From the NCBI RefSeq assembly GCF_025766255.1, contig NW_026516943.1, forward strand, positions 1 through 16,324: a stretch of DNA of 16,324 nt, written 5' to 3'. The notes under the pieces are model-generated. The model was not told where the DNA came from. It was given only the letters and a program-made list of their open reading frames with translations, and searched no databases. Positions 1 through 7,640 of this stretch are shown here, one piece after another. Source of the DNA: Zychaea mexicana (taxonomy: Eukaryota; Mucoromycota; Mucoromycetes; Mucorales; Lichtheimiaceae). Both the position numbers and the translations under genes were made by a program. Position 1 is the first letter of the stretch, and each line of letters opens with the position of its first letter.

Positions 1-1019
1 ATGTTGGTATTCGTTTTCGAATTCATCTTTGTATAAGTCCTCATACATATCCATGTTTTCATAATACATGAATTTATTTTCATAATCCTTCACCTTCATT
101 GTGTATGGATTCCATATTATATGACCTTTATGGTTCTTATCAACATAGATAATATATAAATGATTGAGCGTTGGCTCTAACTCATATACTGATTTGTTTT
201 TGTATAACATGTGCGGCATATAGTTACTATTCAGTATTATTGGCATATTTTTCTTTTTAGTTATTGACTTTGTGAATTTGCCATTAAGTTTTAACAGTGT
301 TCCTTCTAACATTTGGTTTAAAAATGTTAATTTGAAATCAGAACCTGTTTCTTCATTATACATAAAATCATAATCATCATCCTTATAATCTGACCAATCA
401 TTTTCTTTATTCATTAGATATGCTCGATGGCCACCTTGTTCTAATACATCAATGTTATATGTCTTACCTACATTTGATGGACCTACAATCCAGTATTGTG
501 GTATCTGATTTTTACCACCAAACATTGTTTCACTACCAAACATAGACCACTTATGTAATTTATTTCCAGGGTTATTTTCCATATCTGCATCATGAAAGTA
601 AGAATTTAAATTTGATTTTACAGTATCATATTTCCATAGCAATTCTGGATACATTTCGGTAGCCTTCCACATATTAAGCTGCTTAGTAATTAATTGATAT
701 CCAAGTAACTGTTGGTGCATTTTTCTAGTTTTAGTTTCATAATTTGGATCCATATTATAACAAATATAATCTTTTCCTTTCATACAATAGCTAATAGACT
801 TTTGTGGATTACCACCTGGTTTAATATTTGGAGTAACACCATCAATAGTAAAGAATTTACGTGCTGTTTTTGTGTCGAACCGCTCTTGTATCCATATGTG
901 TACATGTTTCTCATTGGTTTCTGGTGCAATTTCATCACATGCAATTGCCTTTTCAATTCGATAACCAATACGTTCATGTTTTATAAACCATTCCATAATT
1001 TGCTCTTTTGTTAAACGGA
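1..1019 (-). CDS. rep: CRESS-DNA-type replication initiator (Rep), partial at both ends
   Basis: Replication-associated proteins of this class nick a circular DNA origin with an HUH nuclease and unwind it with a superfamily-3 helicase. The minus frame is open from about 1019 down to base 1 (332 codons from the ATG at 996-994) and leaves the window without a stop. Counted from that ATG: HUH motif II is HVHIW at residues 31-35; motif III is YCMK at 70-73 with the expected catalytic Tyr and Lys; Walker A is GPSNVGKT at 172-179; a Walker-B-like YDFMYNEE lies at 209-216; helicase motif C is PIILNSN at 252-258. Motif I, normally a few dozen residues before motif II, is absent because the frame meets the spliced-gene copy at 1019/1020, so the true start is lost. 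The size is close to a full Rep (about 280-350 aa). The absence of any stop suggests a young insertion or retained function. Virus-, plasmid- or transposon-derived origin cannot be separated here. Confidence 0.85.
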
Positions 1020-2143
1020 TGCAACACCATCAATAAGTCCCAAAGCCAAGGCAAAATCAACATCAACAGCTTCGAGCAAATTGTTGACCAAAGAAGAAAA
1101 ACAACAAATTGACAAGATGTTCGCAAAACTGGATCTGGAAAAGTTCTGGACACTCAAAGCAACAGAAAAAGAAGCCGCAAAAAAGAAGGAGAAGCCCAAA
1201 GCAGTTGAAGAAAAAATAATGGAATTCGCACGAAAATGCAACTACCACCCGTAAGTAAAAAAAAAAAAACTTTTCCTTGATATGTTATGCTTAACCATGG
1301 ATGCTCAAATTAAATTACTCATTTTTACACCAGCCCAAGTCAATCATTAATCCTTGATATTGAAGACGATCATTGGGAAAGCGTTTTCACCACAGACGAA
1401 TTAGGCGAATTAGAAGAAGATCATGGCAACCCGCTGTTGTTGCCTGTGACCGAATGCATCGCTGATAAGTTGACCGAACTTCTTTAAACAGTAGTAAGTT
1501 AAAACAAACACGGATTATGATGATTGTGGTATGTTCTTAACCCTTTTGGTATTATATCGCTATTTGTAGAAAATGCCCAAGGACGTTTATAAATATGCAC
1601 AGAAGATTGACCACGATCCTATCGATGATCCTCTTCTCGCATGGTTGACGATGACTTTGATGTCTGTTTCGCTCCTTTGCATGAAGCATGCTGATGTCAA
1701 GGAAGGATATCTTGAGTCCGACAAACAGTACCAGATGTGGGGCTTCATCAACACTGTCTTCATTGGCTCGCCGATCACCGCTTACAGGTATGCGATAGCA
1801 ATTATGCACACCATCACTTTAATAACATATGAACTAACGCATTATTTCAATGATTGTGTTTTTATGTATCATACAGCAAAGAAAAGTCCAGTAAAGCAAA
1901 CGCAACAGCATCTAATAGCAAGCGCAAACTTTCTGCAGTTGAAGAAGTTCAACGAAAGGCGATGGGAAGAAAAATGGATGCCATTTATATCAGTGGTGGA
2001 AAGGAACTGGGGTGCATGGAAGTTGTAAGCGAAGCAGATCAGATGAAGGAATGGAAAGATGGTATGGTGAAAATGCCCGTTGTCATGTAAGACCAACTTT
2101 GGGAGATTGTCCAAGAAGCACCCGAGCTGATTCGCAAGGTTGA
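1020..2143 (+). pseudogene. Copy A of a spliced multicopy gene, truncated at both ends
   Basis: This is a direct duplicate of 10406-11530 (1124 against 1125 bp; 13 substitutions and one poly-A length difference). It keeps introns, so it arose by DNA-level duplication, not retroposition. Exons by comparison with copy B: exon 3 partial 1020-1250, exon 4 1334-1493, exon 5 1570-1787, exon 6 partial 1877-2143. Donors are GTAAGT at 1251 and 1494 and GTATGC at 1788; acceptors end at 1333, 1569 and 1876. Exon 4 carries TAA at 1485-1487 where copy B has CAA. Exon 6 carries TAA at 2088-2090, shared with copy B. Exons 1-2 and the 3' part of the gene are missing: the left edge meets the Rep frame and the right edge meets a G-run and a 49-bp repeat. 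The product is unknown. The family (exon 5 with HDPIDDPLL, exon 6 with KELGCMEV) matches my memory of uncharacterised Mucoromycota proteins. No function is assigned. Confidence 0.8.
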
Positions 2144-2146
2144 GGG

Positions 2147-2244
2147 GGGTAATGGGTTTAATATGAAACAGTTATTTACATATCCTCCTTTAGAAGGGTA
2201 ATGGGTTTAACACGAAACTGTTATTTATATATCCTCCTTTAGAA
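2147..2244. repeat. Two tandem copies of a 49-bp unit
   Basis: Units 2147-2195 and 2196-2244 both run from GGGTAATGGGTTTAA to CCTCCTTTAGAA and differ at only a few positions. They start where homology to copy B stops (2143), so they mark the breakpoint or the edge of an inserted segment. Confidence 0.85.
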
Positions 2245-2276
2245 GGAAAGAAAACAAACATACTTCTTTCCTTCTA
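2240..2276. other. Perfect 13-bp stem-loop
   Basis: TAGAAGGAAAGAA (2240-2252) pairs with TTCTTTCCTTCTA (2264-2276) across an 11-nt loop, AACAAACATAC. The loop does not contain the NANTATTAC nonanucleotide of CRESS-DNA origins. The role is unknown; it could be a terminus, a terminator or a transposon end. Confidence 0.7.
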
Positions 2277-2328
2277 GATAGGATCTTATTCAGACATACC
2301 TTTTCGAGGTGGATTCTATAAGTATCAT

Positions 2329-2495
2329 TATTTAATGAGAAACTAAATGTCTTTATTTTTTAAAAAAATAGTGTTATTTAATTGATGCTATCTAATTTTA
2401 TTAATTTATTAAAAAAAATGTTTACAAAAATGTCTTTTAAAATTTTAGCGATCGCCCTATTCCCCCTTCGTATCCTGCGATTAACTTTAAACTTA
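2329..2495 (+). repeat. Leader/GC-cluster repeat, copy 1 (before the membrane-protein gene)
   Basis: The stretch from about 2329 through the GC-rich core at about 2445-2484 (TTAGCGATCGCCCTATTC, then CCCTTCGTATCCTGCGATT) recurs at about 7484-7635 ahead of the polymerase gene. Shared blocks include GAAACTAAAT, CTATCTAATT, ATGTTTACAAA and the GC core. The core is read in different frames in the two genes, so the similarity is of DNA, not protein. It could be a plasmid promoter/leader or a mobile GC cluster like those of fungal mitochondrial DNA. Confidence 0.65.
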
Positions 2496-3614
2496 GTTTG
2501 TATTATTTCTACTTATTGGTTTAAAATAATTATTTATGGATGTAATAGATTATTACAAACTTATTATTCTTTATTACAGAATAATATTCTATCCATTATT
2601 AAGTTTATTAAACATAAGTATTACTATTCTACAGATAAAAATCATTTTAGATTTGCATCTGTATTTTTAATTCCTAATATTCTAGTTGATTCTATTCATC
2701 TTTATTTTATAGAATTTATTCACTTCTTAAATAATAATCTTTCTAACATTTTTACAGGCTCTTTAGGTTTAGTATTACTAGGTTTATTAATTTATATAAG
2801 TTCTGCCCCTAATTCATCTAATACAAATCCTTCATCAAAAAATACTTTTAATGTTAATTTTGGAGATGGAGGTGTAGGGTCAAATAATCATCCATCAAAT
2901 AGTAATTCTAATAATGATAAACCAATTACTTCTCCTGGAGTTGCTGCAGGAACTATTTCTGGAACAACAATAACTGCTGCAGTTAAAATTGCAAAAACAA
3001 ATCCTAGAAATGGATTGTTCTTAAGTGTTGTTGGTACTATTGGTGGTTTTGCTACTTATGGATTAGGTGAAATGATGAATCGTAACTATGAAGAAAGAAA
3101 AAAAATGAGAGAAATGTATGAAAGAATGTATTATCACTCTATTAAAAGATTTAGTAGTCCTCCACTAGATGGAAACATCAAAATTAATTCTCCAAATGAA
3201 AATAGTAATAATTTTGTAGAATTAATTTCAAAATTCATTGAAAATCCACAAGATGTATTTAATTTATTAAATGAATATTTTAGAGGTAGTGATGGAAATC
3301 CCAGTCCTATTTTAATTCTATGTGTTTGTCTATTTACATTTATTGGAATTCTTGGTTGTTTCTTTTTAATTATAGGTATGTTAAGTAAACGAATTAAAAT
3401 TGAAGAATGAGAATTTATTAAGAATAGACCTTTATTACATAAATTAGTTTGCCTTATTATTTCATTAAAAGATTGGAATAATTTTGTATTATTAATAATT
3501 ATGTTATTATGTCATATTGGAATTTTAGTTATTTGCTAGTATTTAAATGAATCATTCTGGGTTAATGATTTATATAAAAGATTATTATTATTATTTTATA
3601 ATAATAATAAATAA
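2385..3614 (+). pseudogene. Membrane protein of a mitochondrial-plasmid-like element, readable through TGA and TAG
   Basis: In the standard code the frame runs from ATG 2385 to TGA 3408-3410 (341 aa). Reading TGA as Trp, as in the mold mitochondrial code, it continues 42 codons to TAG 3537-3539, adding a strongly hydrophobic stretch (FVLLIIMLLCHIGILVIC). Past that TAG the same frame stays open 24 more codons to TAA 3612-3614. The product is AT-rich in codon use and has hydrophobic segments near residues 15-55, 120-140, around 195-230 and near 310-335, separated by an Asn/Ser-rich linker (about 140-185). I do not recognise a named family; unassigned membrane proteins do occur on fungal linear mitochondrial plasmids. 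The location beside a plasmid-type RNA polymerase gene in the same orientation, with a shared leader, suggests both came from one plasmid. In the nucleus the TGA would be a stop, hence the pseudogene label. If the contig were organellar it could be intact. Confidence 0.6.
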
Positions 3615-3644
3615 TCTCCCATGATATCAATATTTATTATTATT
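3600..3644. terminator. AT-rich 13-bp stem-loop after the membrane-protein frame
   Basis: AATAATAATAAAT (3600-3612) is the reverse complement of ATTTATTATTATT (3632-3644), with a 19-nt loop. It overlaps the last TAA (3612-3614). A transcript end or processing site is plausible, but simple-sequence A/T content makes chance pairing easier. Confidence 0.35.
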
Positions 3645-3698
3645 TTATAAAATTCTCCCCCAGTACCTTGATTTATGTCTTCTCGTGGCGGTACTGTA

Positions 3699-5072
3699 CA
3701 GGATTTTTCATCTCCTAGCAGACGTTTGAACTTTTATTTAGGCAGAGTGGACATGAATGTTAGTCTGAGTGGACATGAATGAAAGTTAATCTGGACATGA
3801 ATAATAATTGATCTGGACATGAATGAAAATCGAGCTAGACATGAATGAAAATCGAGCTAGACATGAATGAAAATCGATCTAGACACGAATGAAAATCGAG
3901 CTGGACATGAATGAAAATCGAGCTGGACATGAATGAAAATCGAGCTGGACATGAATAAAGATCGATCTGGACATGAATATAAAACGATCTAGACATGAAT
4001 ATACATCGACCTGGACATGAATATAAATCGATCTGGACATGAGTAAAATCAATCTGTACATGAATGAAAATCATTCTGACAAGAATAATAATCAATCTAA
4101 ACATGAATAATAGACAACCTGGACATAATAACAGTCAACCTGGACATAGTTTTAGTCAACTAAGACATAATAAAAGTTGAAGTAGATAATATATTAAGTA
4201 TAGCAGAGCAGAATATATGAGTACTTAAGATTTTCAATTCAAGTCAAGACATAATATAAGTTAAGCAGTACAAAGCCAATGTCAAGATATAGTAGTATGG
4301 CTGTTTCACTCGTGACAAGAAGCTTGTAGGCTAATGTACAGGAAATGGCAAGGGTGCGTCAGAGACTCACTGTGCGCATAAGGCATAAGCCTATTTTGCT
4401 GCTGTGGGAATAGGGCCTGAGCGTTTCCCCTCATTTCACTTTACCCGGGTTGAGTTTGAAACAATTTGGAGGCTGGTGGCAGAGGTAGGTGGAAAGTGTG
4501 GGGTTTGTTAGCAGCAGCAGGGAGGGAAAAAACAACAACTAAAGATCCCTTTTTTTTTCTCATTACCATTCGCCATGGCAAATCAACAGCTTCGACGCAC
4601 ACTTGTAAATGGCTCCTACTCTCTTCACGATGATTAAAAAACAAAGAAAACAAAACGGCACAATCCACGGATTTATTGAAAAACGAAATGAAGGTAACTG
4701 TTTTCTTAAAAAAGCATGTGCTCAAGATTTATAAAGGAGTAGACCGCCGTTACTGCTGCTTAAAAAAACGCTGGATAAGTGAACAAGGGAAGGAAAAGGT
4801 TATCGGTTGTGCTTGAGGTATAGCTTTAGTGGAGATATTATCATTCAGGATTACTGCTTCTTTCTCATTTTCTCTGTATATACTTGATGCACCATCTTGC
4901 ACCAATCCAACGTCAAACCTATGTGCGTAATACAACATCGTCCTCTACCTGCACAAACCATTCGTACTCACAACAAGAACGACGCAAAAATTTTCTTCTC
5001 CATTACTCATACACAATTATATACAACATGACGCTGATCCGCCATTGACTTGCAAAATATACAGCCTGACGC
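3699..5072 (+). repeat. Left inverted arm of the palindromic element
   Basis: Reverse complement of 6131-7477. From about 4181 to 4755 I see no difference from the right arm. From about 4760 inward there are many substitutions and indels (for example a 7-A against a 6-A run near 4765 and different sequence near 4835-4870). The left arm has one more 22-bp repeat unit than the right. Confidence 0.9.
3748..4181. repeat. 22-bp subterminal tandem repeats, left arm
   Basis: About 20 degenerate units of the type CTGGACATGAATGAAAATCG, nearly head-to-tail at 21-22 bp. Units are most alike in the middle and decay inward to forms such as TAAGACATAATAAAAGTT. There are no spacers, so this is not a CRISPR array. 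Subterminal repeats of this sort serve as transposase binding sites in some DNA transposons; that role here is inference. Confidence 0.85.
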
Positions 5073-6130
5073 ATTTATTTTTCACTATCATGTACGCCCA
5101 TATTACACGATGACGACTATGACGCCGGTCTTTTTGTTTTAATACTTGTACGCTCAAGCACATCATCATCGTAATGACGGTCATCTCTTTCTTTGCTGTT
5201 TGTATTCACATCACTGCGATGATAATTATATTCCTATGATGCATACACACCACCACAACTATAATCCTCCTCTGCAATTCGCTGTACTCGCACACACACG
5301 ATGGCAACAACGATTACCTTTTTCTTTTTGCATATGCCAACACGAACATTGCCGGTCTTGATGGATAAGGTAGCTATATATGCTGATGGGTGGTATGTAG
5401 GGTTTTATTATTGTTACTGTAGATATTATGGTTGGGATGAAAAAAATAAAAGTAAAAGATCATACATTATGTAGTCATTATGTTTCAGTTGTCTGCATAA
5501 ACGGGTGTGAGATGGGATTGCATGTTATTACAAGTGCTTCTATAAAAACTATAGATATAGCTGTCAGCGGGATGATAATATGGCAGGGACAAAGAAGAAA
5601 AGGCGTTCGTTGTTATGAAGGAGGAAGTTCCTTTGCTATTACAACAGCAAGTTTATTTTTTATTAATAACAACAACTATGAACAACCAACAAGTTACTAC
5701 CCTTGACAACATTCGCTACGCTCTCTCTCACTCGACTGTACGTGGAGTTCTTGCACTCATTCCCAATGAAATCGTGCGCCTTCTTACTGCTCAATGGCAG
5801 ATCTTTAAGGATCGCATCTCGGAATTGTGTGGCTACAAATAGGTTCACAAACGCGAGACTGTGAGTGGCATCAGACGCTCTGCCACGCAATACCAATAAT
5901 TACAATAACCATCCTTTACCACGAAACAACATCCTTCGCACCTGCATAACTCTTGTAGAACCTTCTTCGTTATCTTTCTTATATAACGGTCAACATACTT
6001 TATTTTCATCCAATCCACAGCAACACAAAAGGAAAGAAACCCGTCAGTTATCCTTCCTGCTATCTACAGTTCATTTTCCATAAAGACCGGCGATGTTAAC
6101 GTTAGTATATGCAAAAGGTAAAAAGTAATC
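5073..6130. other. Central, mostly unpaired part of the palindromic element
   Basis: About 1.06 kb between the main arms. It includes CAC/CAT-rich sequence (5146-5300), a short diverged inverted match (5311-5365 with 6079-6130), and a more GC-balanced stretch at about 5690-5900. No transposase or other recognisable domain is present in any frame I read. Confidence 0.6.
5678..5842 (+). CDS. Small unrecognised open frame (54 aa) in the palindrome centre
   Basis: ATG 5678 to TAG 5840-5842. The segment from about 5700 to 5840 is less AT-rich than its surroundings and encodes an ordinary-looking peptide containing VRGVLALIPNEIVRLL and QWQIFKDRISELCGYK, which could form two helices. It might be a captured host exon or chance. 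I recognise no family, and no promoter or splice evidence settles it. Confidence 0.2.
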   Translation: MNNQQVTTLDNIRYALSHSTVRGVLALIPNEIVRLLTAQWQIFKDRISELCGYK

Positions 6131-7477
6131 GCGTCAGGCTGTATATTTTGCAAGTCAATGGCGGATCAGCGTCATGTTGTATATAATTGTGTATGAGTAA
6201 TGGAGAAGAAAATTTTTGCGTCGTTCTTGTTGTGAGTACGAATGGTTTGTGCAGGTAGAGGACGATGTTGTATTACACACGTAAGTCTGACGTTGGAATG
6301 GTGTAAGATGGTGCATCAAGTATATACAGAGAAGAAAAAAAACAGTAATTCGGAAAGAGCGTATGTCTACTAAAGCTATACCCCAAGCACAACCAGTAAC
6401 CTTTCCCTTCCCTTGTTTACTTACCCAGCGTTTTTTAAGCAGCAGTAACGGCGGTCTACTCCTTTATAAATCTTGAGCACATGCTTTTTTAAGAAAACAG
6501 TTACCTTCATTTCGTTTTTCAATAAATCCGTGGATTGTGCCGTTTTGTTTTCTTTGTTTTTTAATCATCGTGAAGAGAGTAGGAGCCATTTACAAGTGTG
6601 CGTCGAAGCTGTTGATTTGCCATGGCGAATGGTAATGAGAAAAAAAAAGGGATCTTTAGTTGTTGTTTTTTCCCTCCCTGCTGCTGCTAACAAACCCCAC
6701 ACTTTCCACCTACCTCTGCCACCAGCCTCCAAATTGTTTCAAACTCAACCCGGGTAAAGTGAAATGAGGGGAAACGCTCAGGCCCTATTCCCACAGCAGC
6801 AAAATAGGCTTATGCCTTATGCGCACAGTGAGTCTCTGACGCACCCTTGCCATTTCCTGTACATTAGCCTACAAGCTTCTTGTCACGAGTGAAACAGCCA
6901 TACTACTATATCTTGACATTGGCTTTGTACTGCTTAACTTATATTATGTCTTGACTTGAATTGAAAATCTTAAGTACTCATATATTCTGCTCTGCTATAC
7001 TTAATATATTATCTACTTCAACTTTTATTATGTCTTAGTTGACTAAAACTATGTCCAGGTTGACTGTTATTATGTCCAGGTTGTCTATTATTCATGTTTA
7101 GATTGATTATTATTCTTGTCAGAATGATTTTCATTCATGTACAGATTGATTTTACTCATGTCCAGATCGATTTATATTCATGTCCAGGTCGATGTATATT
7201 CATGTCTAGATCGTTTTATATTCATGTCCAGATCGATCTTTATTCATGTCCAGCTCGATTTTCATTCATGTCCAGCTCGATTTTCATTCATGTCTAGATC
7301 GATTTTTATTCATGTCCAGCTCGATTTTCATTCATGTCTAGCTCGATTTTCATTCATGTCCAGATCAATTATTATTCATGTCCAGATTAACTTTCATTCA
7401 TGTCCACACAGACTAACATTCATGTCCACTCTGCCTAAATAAAAGTTCAAACGTCCGCTAGGAGATGAAAAATCCTG
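6131..7477 (-). repeat. Right inverted arm of the palindromic element
   Basis: Mirror of 3699-5072. It includes an open 94-codon frame at 6473-6757 whose exact mirror lies at 4441-4725. That identity is of DNA over the whole arm, so it is not evidence for a protein. Outer edge CTAGGAGATGAAAAATCCTG ends at 7477, then TA. Confidence 0.9.
7018..7429. repeat. 22-bp subterminal tandem repeats, right arm
   Basis: Same repeat family as in the left arm, seen in reverse complement (TTCATGTCCAGCTCGATTTT type). It has one unit fewer than the left array. Because the unit is about 22 bp and mostly stop-free, it yields long artefactual open frames. Confidence 0.85.
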
Positions 7478-7483
7478 TAAGTA

Positions 7484-7640
7484 GAGATAATTAATGTTGA
7501 AACTAAATAAATCATTACTAAAAATTAGATACTATCTAATTACTTACTTACTTTAAAAATATGATGTTTACAAACTTATTCTATATTTTTAGCGATTGCC
7601 CTATTTTCCCTTCGAATACCTGCGATTTAAACTCTTTTAC
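7484..7640 (+). repeat. Leader/GC-cluster repeat, copy 2 (before the RNA polymerase gene)
   Basis: Second copy of the leader seen at 2329-2495. It includes GAAACTAAAT, ACTATCTAATTAC, ATGTTTACAAAC and the GC core TTAGCGATTGCCCTATTTTC through ACCTGCGATTTAA. The ATG at 7564 lies in the same place in the repeat as the ATG at 2418. The differing frames across the core argue for a nucleic-acid role. Confidence 0.65.

Larger units (their letters stand above)
3697..7479. mobile_element. Large palindromic foldback-like DNA element with TA target duplication
   Basis: The two ends are inverted copies: CAGGATTTTTCATCTCCTAG from 3699 and its reverse complement ending at 7477, each flanked by TA (3697-3698, 7478-7479). 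Arms extend inward to about 5072 and 6131 (about 1376 and 1349 bp). After an indel of about 240 bp in the left arm, a further diverged match pairs 5311-5365 with 6079-6130. The TA duplication and CAGG-type end would suit Tc1/mariner-like transposition, but no transposase is present, so this would be non-autonomous. It lies between the two plasmid-type genes, apparently inserted in the plasmid sequence. Each arm carries subterminal 22-bp tandem repeats. The only named-looking frames inside are repeat translations or mirror-image open stretches. Confidence 0.85.

Noticed and set aside
712..1014. Plus-strand open frame
   Set aside because: It is the antisense shadow of the Rep gene, which carries all the recognisable motifs.
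1573..2028. Single-exon plus-strand protein reading across 1788-1876
   Set aside because: It reads through an intron whose donor and acceptor are conserved in copy B; the spliced reading joins better coding on both sides.
2240..2276. CRESS-DNA replication origin hairpin for the Rep at 1-1019
   Set aside because: The loop lacks a NANTATTAC-like nonanucleotide and lies 1.2 kb away, beyond the copy A pseudogene.
3835..4104. Repetitive open frames encoding FIHVQ/FMS-type repeats (also mirrored at 7094-7442)
   Set aside because: They are translations of the 22-bp tandem array in several frames at once; there is no start context, domain or conservation beyond the DNA repeat.
3748..4181. CRISPR array
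   Set aside because: Units are head-to-tail without unique spacers, and the setting is eukaryotic.
4441..4725. Identical 94-residue frames at 4441-4725 (minus) and 6473-6757 (plus)
   Set aside because: The flanking arm DNA is just as identical, so identity is no evidence for a protein; the frame contains low-complexity stretches and no recognisable domain.
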